From: Clostridia bacterium
GTDB lineage: Bacteria; Bacillota; Clostridia; Christensenellales; Borkfalkiaceae
Length of the DNA: 5,251 nucleotides
Assembly (NCBI GenBank): GCA_029063275.1
Contig: JAIDOO010000207.1
Span: 1 to 5,251, forward strand
Reading direction: 5' to 3'
Both the position numbers and the translations under genes were made by a program. Below, one piece after another: positions 1 to 4,917 of the stretch. Position 1 is the first letter of the stretch, and every line of letters begins with the position of its first letter. The notes beneath the pieces were generated by a model, which saw nothing but the letters and a program-made list of their open reading frames with translations, made no database searches and was not told where the DNA came from.

Positions 1-38
1 CCTTGATATCATTGCGGTATTTTCGGGTTAGCCATAAA

Positions 39-410
39 TTACGCATTTTTTGCGGGCGCAAGCGTTGCCGCCTCGTCCTTTGCGGCTTTTGCGAGTAATA
101 ATTCCACAATGGTATTTGTAGCGCGGGGCAGAAAGTAAAAATATTCGTCGTCGTTAAACATTTTAAGCACAACCGCGATATACTCCGTGCCGTTCTTTTC
201 GCTTGTGCGCTTTTCCAGCGTAAAGCTCTTGAACGGCTCAACGCCCAGCTCCGTACAAGTCTGTATGAGTTCGACGACCTCTTTATCGCACCACACGTCA
301 GCGGAACGCCCGTTAATGAGTTCAACGCGCACAAAGTGATTTTTGCCGCCGCGTTTAGAGGGCTTTGCTACGATTTTGATTTCCTTGACTACCTTGTTTA
401 AGTTTTCCAT
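39..410 (-). CDS. Small cytoplasmic protein of unknown function (123 aa), possible nucleic-acid binder
   Basis: This 123-residue protein begins MENLNKVVKEIKIV and lacks any signal peptide or membrane segment, so unlike its four upstream neighbours it should be cytoplasmic. The N-terminus is basic (KEIKIVAKPSKRGGKNHF), followed by alternating strands (FVRVELINGRSADVWCD), a helix (KEVVELIQTCTEL), a second strand group (FKSFTLEKR, TEYIAVVLKMF, EYFYFLPR), a helix NTIVELLLAK and an Ala-rich tail. A small basic beta-barrel (OB-like) with exposed aromatics, as in phage or plasmid single-strand DNA-binding proteins, would fit, but this is inferred from pattern only and no family signature is recognised. 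Start: the ATG with AAGGAG 6 nt upstream; a longer GTG-start version (20 extra residues) is disfavoured. It lies 100 nt after the 461-aa gene and may be under separate control through the intervening hairpin. Confidence 0.7.
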   Translation of the reverse strand: MENLNKVVKEIKIVAKPSKRGGKNHFVRVELINGRSADVWCDKEVVELIQTCTELGVEPFKSFTLEKRTSEKNGTEYIAVVLKMFNDDEYFYFLPRATNTIVELLLAKAAKDEAATLAPAKNA

Positions 411-416
411 TTTAAA

Positions 417-422
417 CTCCTT
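417..422 (-). promoter_or_regulatory. AAGGAG ribosome-binding site deciding the 123-aa start
   Basis: A perfect minus-strand AAGGAG lies 6 nt (TTTAAA) before the ATG at 410-408. The longer reading from a GTG at 470-468 has no ribosome-binding site and starts within the GC-rich hairpin, so the downstream ATG is preferred. Confidence 0.8.
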
Positions 423-443
423 GAAAGATATATTTTTGATACA

Positions 444-477
444 CCGCGCCGCACCGTTGCGCACCGACACAGCGCGG
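444..477 (-). promoter_or_regulatory. GC-rich RNA hairpin between the 461-aa and 123-aa genes
   Basis: The minus-strand RNA folds into 13 continuous pairs, positions 477-465 with 444-456, closing an 8-nt loop (464-457). Nine are Watson-Crick pairs (six of them the outer CCGCGC/GCGCGG) and four are G-U wobbles. The wobbles pair only in RNA from this strand; the opposite strand would have A-C mismatches, so the structure fits the operon transcript. It starts 33 nt past the TAA of the 461-aa gene and ends 21 nt before the AAGGAG of the 123-aa gene. No U-tract follows, so it is not a standard terminator. A processing, 3'-protection or attenuation element is possible. Confidence 0.45.
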
Positions 478-510
478 GGCTATCCAGTAATGATTTTTAA
501 CCGTGTTTCT

Positions 511-1896
511 TTAATGCTTTAATATTTTGACTATGAGTTTGAACGGCGCACATATCAGCCAGAGCAAGAATTTACACAATAATTTAAACAGACTTATTAC
601 AAGCGATAAAACAGCCGGCACAAACGCGATAAAAACAATAAACAAAATTATAAGCAAAATTAAAATTATCATTATAATTCCCGTTGTGTTCGGTTTTATC
701 TGCAATTCTTCTTCGTTAATGGGTTTGTCGCTACCCGACTGCTTGTTGTCTATTACGCCCAAATTATATGTAATTCCGTCCGTTTCAAATTTCAAACGCA
801 GTATTGTTACGTCGCCAACAAGCGTGTACATTTCAGTAGTTGAGTATTGCCCCGCGCTTAACCAGTAACTTGTTTCTGCAAAACGCAATACCCATTTTTT
901 ACCTTGCAAAGCCGCCTTGCCCTCGTCGGTAATTTTGTTTGCTACGTTCACGTCAAGTAATGCACCCGAATATACATTTTGCGTTAAATCGTTTTCGGCT
1001 ATAAATTGCTCCGTCGTTTCTATTCTATCCCAAGTATAAGTACCAGCAAAAAGCCCGCCGCCGTTATGTTCGACTTTATCCGTATATTTCAGATAGGCGT
1101 ATTCGTCGGACTTATCCTTGAAATACTCTTTTGTGCCTATGCCTAAACCCGACTGCCAAGTATAGGCTTGTGTAGTGTAGTAAACGTCAGCCTCTAAAAG
1201 TTTATCAATGGGCTTGTCTGTATTGAACGCTACAAAATGGCTGTCGCAAGCTCCGACATAGAGTTTAAAACCGTCTTTATACCTTACAAAGCCTACAAAC
1301 TTATCCGTAATGGTTATTGTTTCAATATCCACGACGGAGCAATACGGCTTGCCGTTGATTTGAGAAAAGCAATACTGCTTGCTTACGTTGTAATTGACTT
1401 CTGTAATTTCGTTGCCGTGTTCGGCGTTCTCGTCTATATCGCCGTCAAATGGGCGGTAAATAGAACTTATCGCATAATAGCGCGTAGGCGCGTCCAATAC
1501 GGCAAAATCTTTTACTTTGTACTTGTAAAACACGCCGCTGGAATTAAGGTATTCCATTTTATAGTTGTAATAGCTTAACTCGTCGTTGACGGTAACAGAA
1601 ATGTTAATTGACGATGCCCGAAAGTCTTTTGTATTCCCGCACGGTTGATACACATACACAAATAATTCTCTGTTTACGCTTTCGGCAAGCTGTATTATTT
1701 GTAAGCTGTAATCGTCGCCAGCGGCGGGATAATAGCTTTCTGAAAAATTGCTGTCCTTTTTAAGGTCGTCCAGCACGGAAGAATAGCCGTTGTCGGTTGC
1801 GGCCATTACGGGCAAGTTACCTTGCCCGAATAGCACCGATATAAAACACAGTAAAAGCAAAACCGTAAGACCGCATATTTTTTTCGCAACGCTCAA
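511..1896 (-). CDS. Secreted, C-terminally membrane-inserted protein (461 aa)
   Basis: This is the largest protein of the cassette; I cannot name its function. A signal peptide occupies ~1-32: KK at 5-6, the hydrophobic core ICGLTVLLLLCFISVLF, then a plausible cleavage after VMA. Residues ~33-400 are a hydrophilic, Tyr-rich, predicted beta-rich ectodomain with four cysteines (86, 176, 186, 217) that could form disulfides. Distinct stretches include LFVYVYQPCG, ITITDKFVGFVRYKDGFKLYV and KKWVLRFAETSYW. From ~405 the chain is almost wholly Ile/Leu/Val/Phe for ~32 residues, followed by a Lys-spaced amphipathic tail ending APFKLIVKILKH. No LPXTG or lipobox is present. Topology is thus outside-facing with a C-terminal membrane segment or hairpin. 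This plan resembles filamentous-phage pIII in outline only; no sequence similarity is claimed. Start: TTG supported by AAGGGGG at 10 nt and a 4-base overlap with the preceding gene. Confidence 0.8.
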   Translation of the reverse strand: MSVAKKICGLTVLLLLCFISVLFGQGNLPVMAATDNGYSSVLDDLKKDSNFSESYYPAAGDDYSLQIIQLAESVNRELFVYVYQPCGNTKDFRASSINISVTVNDELSYYNYKMEYLNSSGVFYKYKVKDFAVLDAPTRYYAISSIYRPFDGDIDENAEHGNEITEVNYNVSKQYCFSQINGKPYCSVVDIETITITDKFVGFVRYKDGFKLYVGACDSHFVAFNTDKPIDKLLEADVYYTTQAYTWQSGLGIGTKEYFKDKSDEYAYLKYTDKVEHNGGGLFAGTYTWDRIETTEQFIAENDLTQNVYSGALLDVNVANKITDEGKAALQGKKWVLRFAETSYWLSAGQYSTTEMYTLVGDVTILRLKFETDGITYNLGVIDNKQSGSDKPINEEELQIKPNTTGIIMIILILLIILFIVFIAFVPAVLSLVISLFKLLCKFLLWLICAPFKLIVKILKH

Positions 1897-2480
1897 AATA
1901 CAATTTCCCCCTTATCGAGATTTACGCCCGAAACGTGAATATCGAATAACAACCCAAATGTTACCGAGCTTTCGCCGTTATAAGAGGACACTATTAAATT
2001 AAAATAAGCGTTTGACATATCCAAAGCCGAGCTGTTTATTTCAACCGTTTGCCCCAAATACATTTTTTGTAAAACCTTTTCAACCGTCAGTCCGTCATTT
2101 TTTATGGTAAAGCCCGTTGTGTCTTTCTGAATATCAAAGCCCGCCGTAAAGTCCGCTTGACTGGTAAACCCGTATGTGTTTCCGTCAACCGTGTAATCGA
2201 ACATTGTTTTATCCGTTTTATTTGGTACGATTTTGACGGTATAGCCCTTGTGATTTTCTGCTTTATTGCTTGCTAAAATATATTTAGTTTCAAAGCGCAG
2301 TTCCTCGCCGAGCGGTAGTGATATTTGCGTTTTATCCGTATGTATTTTGCCGTTGACCTCTACATAAAAAGTCTTAAATTCCGTTGTGCCGTTGTTAGTA
2401 AATTTCAGTATTATACCTATTGCGGCGACAAGTACAACTGCAATAAGTAAAAATGCTATAATCTTGCCCGCCTTTTTCAA
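1893..2480 (-). CDS. Small membrane-anchored protein C (195 aa), second-domain-only relative of A and B
   Basis: This is an exported, probably anchored protein of unknown function. KKAGK precedes one hydrophobic segment (~7-27), followed by a ~165-residue polar, beta-rich domain with no cysteine. There is no Ig-like domain. By eye the ectodomain follows the pattern of the second half of protein A: a glycine-containing LPLGEELRFE strand, a K-G-Y-T-V-K-I-V strand, a D-Y-T-V-D-G turn, and a closing IHVSGVNLDKGEIVF. That last stretch resembles the ends of A and B. I therefore suggest it is the anchor plus the second domain alone; the similarity is weak and needs a profile comparison. Start: TTG at 2480-2478, chosen because of AAGGGGG 7 nt upstream and the immediate MKK-type export signal. 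Its last four bases overlap the next gene, and its final codons carry that gene's ribosome-binding site. Confidence 0.75.
   Translation of the reverse strand: MKKAGKIIAFLLIAVVLVAAIGIILKFTNNGTTEFKTFYVEVNGKIHTDKTQISLPLGEELRFETKYILASNKAENHKGYTVKIVPNKTDKTMFDYTVDGNTYGFTSQADFTAGFDIQKDTTGFTIKNDGLTVEKVLQKMYLGQTVEINSSALDMSNAYFNLIVSSYNGESSVTFGLLFDIHVSGVNLDKGEIVF
1907..1913 (-). promoter_or_regulatory. AAGGGGG ribosome-binding site inside the preceding gene, fixing a TTG start
   Basis: The minus-strand AAGGGGG lies 10 nt before the TTG at 1896-1894 and within the last codons (Asp-Lys-Gly-Glu) of the 195-aa gene. The upstream TGA overlaps this TTG (TTGA). The arrangement implies termination-reinitiation coupling, and it selects the TTG that begins a good signal peptide. 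Confidence 0.7.
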
Positions 2481-2487
2481 TTTTGCA

Positions 2488-2494
2488 CCCCCTT
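2488..2494 (-). promoter_or_regulatory. AAGGGGG ribosome-binding site fixing a TTG start
   Basis: The minus-strand AAGGGGG lies 7 nt before the TTG at 2480-2478 and shares two bases with the TAA stop of the preceding gene. It supports TTG as the true start of the 195-aa protein, because no in-frame ATG or GTG fits. The same nine bases (ATAAGGGGG on the RNA) recur before the next gene. Confidence 0.7.
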
Positions 2495-3560
2495 ATAGCA
2501 CAATAGAGCTATTATTCAAAGCCAGCGACTGAACAGAGGCGGTATTTTTATAACCCGCGCATTTAACGTGCGACAAATAACGAAACGAACTATATTTACC
2601 CGTTATGTCAAGGGCAATATAATACATATGCGAGTTTTCAATATTCGCAAAGTAAGGCACAAGCTCCGCCGTTGATAAATCTTTGAATAAAATATCCTTT
2701 GACCTACCCATAATAAACCAGTGCGATATTTCGTTAGTATAGTCAAAGTACAGCGACGATATAGGCTTTTCATAATCTTGATAGGGGCAACCCGTTATTG
2801 CGTGTCCGTTCAAACGTATTTGCCCGTCGTTGCTCGTGCCGTATGCCATATATTCAGACAACAGCGTTACGGTATAAGTAAATGTTTCCGCAAGCGTGTA
2901 AGTGTCAGATTTGCCGAGCTGAACGTTCGCCGCGCCGCCCACCGTGTCGCCGTTCGGGTTAATTTCAACGATTACGTTCGTATCGCCGCCCAAATTTATA
3001 TCAACATTACCGAAAGACAATTTATAGCTTGTCAGCTTTTGCGCGTAGTCCACAGTACAACTTGCTTTTGCGTTCGGGTTGTCGCGGCTTGTACAAGTAA
3101 CAATTATTTGTTCGCCAAAGGCTTGTAAACTGCTTATATTTGCCGTTAATGCGCCGTCTTTTGCCGTCGTTATTATTACATAGTCCGTTACGGCTTTTCC
3201 GTTAGCCCACGCCGACGACGGGTTTTTCCAAGTTAAAGCCCAGTCAACCAACTGATTATTTGCGTCGTTCGGCGTAATGGCGGCGGTCAGAGTGTAAGCA
3301 CTTTCAGCTTGTGCGGATATGCCGTAGTCTGAATATTCGGCAGTCGCGATTTTTGCGCTCATAAGTGAAATGCCGTTGCTTTTTATATTATCGTCCTTAA
3401 TAGTCATACCGCCAATATCGGGCAGAGCCGTAGCCTCGCTTTCGGGCGTTAAATACTTTTTATTGTCAGAGGCAAACGCCAGCCAAGCGGTAAATACAGC
3501 CGCAAATAACAGCACAAACACCAGCGTAAACGCTAAAATGATTTTAGATTTTTTCGTCAT
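2493..3560 (-). CDS. Membrane-anchored Ig-like domain protein B (355 aa), paralogue of A
   Basis: This exported protein has the same architecture as its upstream neighbour. The basic start MTKKSK leads into a ~23-residue hydrophobic segment (7-30), then a polar linker (31-60), a bacterial Ig-like domain at ~86-172, and a second beta-rich domain to the C-terminus. The Ig domain matches the neighbour by eye: LTAAITP, VDW at 105-107 plus Trp 111, VTDYV at 124-128, then IIVTCTSRD and CTVDY. Its Cys pair (156, 168) is placed differently from that of the neighbour. The second domain (175-355) is much more diverged and is aromatic-rich around 260-330; it ends LALNNSSIVL. Start: ATG with GAGGG (3567-3571) at 6 nt, 12 nt after the previous stop. 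The TAA stop overlaps the next gene's ribosome-binding site, so translation of the pair is probably linked. The function is unknown; surface display is inferred from topology. Confidence 0.8.
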   Translation of the reverse strand: MTKKSKIILAFTLVFVLLFAAVFTAWLAFASDNKKYLTPESEATALPDIGGMTIKDDNIKSNGISLMSAKIATAEYSDYGISAQAESAYTLTAAITPNDANNQLVDWALTWKNPSSAWANGKAVTDYVIITTAKDGALTANISSLQAFGEQIIVTCTSRDNPNAKASCTVDYAQKLTSYKLSFGNVDINLGGDTNVIVEINPNGDTVGGAANVQLGKSDTYTLAETFTYTVTLLSEYMAYGTSNDGQIRLNGHAITGCPYQDYEKPISSLYFDYTNEISHWFIMGRSKDILFKDLSTAELVPYFANIENSHMYYIALDITGKYSSFRYLSHVKCAGYKNTASVQSLALNNSSIVL

Positions 3561-4239
3561 AAAATACCCTCGTTATATTTCAATAGAACCCGTTACGGAT
3601 ACGCCCGTTACAACGCTGTTATCAATAGCAACCTTAATTGTGTCTTGCATATTTACGCCTATCTTTTTGCAGTTGACGTATACGGTAAAATAGCACTCGC
3701 TGTCAACGGACTTTACTTTGTCGTAATACGTTCTTACCGTGCCGTTACGCACCATAGACGAATAATAGCCCTCTATTGATTTGTTAATGGTAATGTGCAG
3801 AGTTTCGCCCTCAACCGTGCAAGTGATTATATCGTTTACATAATCAGACAGCTTTGCGGCTTTTGTAGTGTACCAAGTTCCGCTACCGCGCGGGTCGTGT
3901 TCATATGTGCCTACCGTTAAATCGCCCGTCGCCACAACCGCAACGCTGTAATCTTTGTAAGCCGCGCCTACGGCGTTAATGGCGTTAGTAAGGTTAATAT
4001 TGAAGTCGTAAGTTGTTCCTACACCCAAGCCGTAAGTATCGCCCGTTTTATTTGCGTTTACAGAGGTCAGCGTTAAGCTCGTAGGCTTTCCAACGAACGT
4101 AACAACGCAGTCCGCTGTATAGCCGCCCTCGCGGGTAGTTACTACAACCAAAATATCCCCAGTAAATGCCTTGTAACAAGTTACCGTCGCCGTAGTGCTA
4201 CCGTTTGAGGCGGGCGTTACCGTTACATAGTCCGTTACG
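3176..4239. repeat. Tandem gene duplication with a 17-bp identical segment
   Basis: The 17-mer ttacatagtccgttacg occurs at 3176-3192 and again at 4223-4239. Both copies encode the VTDYV strand of the Ig-like domains in the 355-aa and 334-aa genes. It is the longest exact match I noticed between the paralogues, and it marks the most conserved part of a tandem duplication (anchor, Ig-like domain, second domain) that has otherwise diverged strongly. Confidence 0.6.
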
Positions 4240-4577
4240 TTTGCCGTGTTCGTACTGTCAGACCACATAACAGACCAGTCAACGGCTTTATTAGTTGCCG
4301 TTGAGGGTTCGACAGAGGCGGTAACATTAACAGTAATTCCCGTAGGGTTAGCAGCTAACGCAACCGCCGAAAAACTCATTGCTTTTGGCAGATTATAAAC
4401 GGTGGAGTTATCCATTTTATTGCCGTTTTCGTCCGTTGCGTAGGTAGTCTGTAACTGTTCTTGCGACTGTTTCAATTTGCCGATAGTTACGCTTTGGGCT
4501 ATAAGCCCCGCCGTGAGTGCTACGACCAGCACAAGCGCAATTATCATTACAATAGTTTTAAGTTTTGATATTGTCAT
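3573..4577 (-). CDS. Membrane-anchored Ig-like domain protein A (334 aa)
   Basis: This is an exported, membrane-tethered protein of unknown role. Lys4/Lys6 precede a single hydrophobic segment at ~9-29 without a clear cleavage site, so it is probably an uncleaved anchor with the rest outside. A short polar, Gln-rich, possibly coiled-coil linker (residues 31-47) follows. Residues ~68-162 form a beta-sandwich domain of the bacterial Ig-like (BIG) type: VTASVEP, a VDW at 99-101 with a second Trp at 105, VTDYVTVTP at 114-122, and a closing VVVTTREGGYTADC run. Residues ~165-334 are a second beta-rich domain I do not recognise, ending GVSVTGSIEI. Five cysteines (134, 157, 253, 295, 303) lie in the exported part. 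Start: ATG with AAGGAG (4584-4589) at 6 nt. It is clearly paralogous to the next gene, 12 nt downstream. The role could be adhesion, a structural surface subunit or a virion protein. Confidence 0.8.
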   Translation of the reverse strand: MTISKLKTIVMIIALVLVVALTAGLIAQSVTIGKLKQSQEQLQTTYATDENGNKMDNSTVYNLPKAMSFSAVALAANPTGITVNVTASVEPSTATNKAVDWSVMWSDSTNTANVTDYVTVTPASNGSTTATVTCYKAFTGDILVVVTTREGGYTADCVVTFVGKPTSLTLTSVNANKTGDTYGLGVGTTYDFNINLTNAINAVGAAYKDYSVAVVATGDLTVGTYEHDPRGSGTWYTTKAAKLSDYVNDIITCTVEGETLHITINKSIEGYYSSMVRNGTVRTYYDKVKSVDSECYFTVYVNCKKIGVNMQDTIKVAIDNSVVTGVSVTGSIEI

Positions 4578-4618
4578 TATTAGCTCCTTTTTAGATTTTT
4601 CTTTGAGGCTTTTTGCCG

Positions 4619-4849
4619 TTATTCCGTAAGCGGGTTTTGCTTGCCGATAGCCGCCCAGTCTATTAGCTTTGTAGCCTCGTCCGCGCCCAAGTAGTAGATA
4701 AAACGCCGTGCCGTCGCCTCGTTTACAGCCTCGCCCAGTAATAGCGTTTCAACCTCTTTTTCGTCCACACCTAATTCACGCGCAAACATAGCCGCCGAAA
4801 TACCGCGTTTGTCAAGGTAGTTTTGTAGCAGTTCTTTTTTGACTTTCAT
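4619..4849 (-). CDS. Small XRE/Cro-like helix-turn-helix protein (76 aa)
   Basis: This is a 76-residue probable DNA-binding protein. Residues ~4-40 read as the first helices of an XRE/Cro-C1-like domain: LLQNYLDKRGISAAMFARE, then LGVDEKEVETLLLGE, with the recognition helix around DEKEVETLL. The remainder, AVNEATARRFIYYLGADE, resembles the fourth and fifth helices. The protein ends shortly after IDWAAIGK and has no membrane segment or enzymatic domain. Start: ATG at 4849-4847 with GGGAG 9 nt upstream, held inside an inverted repeat. It sits 68 nt after the sigma-like gene and 41 nt before the first anchored protein. Such tiny HTH proteins commonly accompany sigma-like proteins in Firmicutes integrative elements (family knowledge). 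A repressor or accessory regulator of this operon is the likely role, but no operator could be proven. Confidence 0.75.
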   Translation of the reverse strand: MKVKKELLQNYLDKRGISAAMFARELGVDEKEVETLLLGEAVNEATARRFIYYLGADEATKLIDWAAIGKQNPLTE

Positions 4850-4857
4850 TTTTTTAC

Positions 4858-4910
4858 GCTCCCGTTTTTTAGTAGGCAGTTTTTAAGCCTCTACTTATAA
4901 GCACGGGAGC
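4858..4910 (-). promoter_or_regulatory. Intercistronic inverted repeat sequestering the RBS of the HTH gene
   Basis: A perfect 8-bp inverted repeat pairs gctcccgt (4858-4865) with acgggagc (4903-4910). A nested 5-bp arm pair, agtag (4871-4875) with ctact (4891-4895), sits inside it. In the minus-strand RNA the 3' arm ACGGGAGC contains GGGAG (4859-4863), the only Shine-Dalgarno-like sequence for the 76-aa protein, 9 nt before its ATG. The 5' arm begins only 7 nt after the TAA of the sigma-like gene. A ribosome finishing that gene would cover the 5' arm and free the site, which suggests translational coupling. No U-run follows, so it is not an intrinsic terminator. The alternative is a DNA operator for one of the two adjacent regulators. 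The pairing is seen; the function is inferred. Confidence 0.5.
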
Positions 4911-4917
4911 AGGGCAG

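Noticed and set aside
1..38. Start of another gene after the 123-aa stop (minus-strand ATG at 35-33 or 12-10).
   Set aside because: The first frame closes after eight codons; the second has no ribosome-binding site and only four codons in the window.
411..470. 20-residue N-terminal extension of the 123-aa protein from a GTG at 470-468.
   Set aside because: It has no ribosome-binding site, starts inside a GC-rich hairpin, and a perfect AAGGAG precedes the internal ATG at 410.
527..868. Plus-strand open frame opposite the C-terminus of the 461-aa gene.
   Set aside because: It is antisense to a well-supported gene with signal peptide and RBS; the product is low-complexity and has no coherent domain.
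1237..1578. Plus-strand open frame of 113 codons.
   Set aside because: It is a shadow of the 461-aa gene with no ribosome-binding site and no recognisable domain.
2721..3128. Plus-strand open frame of 135 codons.
   Set aside because: It is a shadow of the 355-aa gene; an arginine-rich, cysteine-scattered product typical of antisense reading.
3370..3693. Plus-strand open frame spanning the junction of the two Ig-like genes.
   Set aside because: It lies antisense across two supported starts/stops with no RBS; its hydrophobic run is the complement of the real anchor region.
2493..4577. Conserved Ig-domain disulfide in the two paralogues.
   Set aside because: The cysteine positions differ (134/157 versus 156/168 on the local alignment), so a common disulfide cannot be claimed.
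4858..4910. Intrinsic terminator between the sigma-like and HTH genes.
   Set aside because: No U-tract follows the stem on either strand, and the 3' arm carries the next gene's ribosome-binding site.
4850..4917. Internal promoter suggested by TATAAG in the minus-strand intercistronic segment.
   Set aside because: No acceptable -35 box lies 16-18 nt upstream, so a single hexamer match in AT-rich DNA is not enough.
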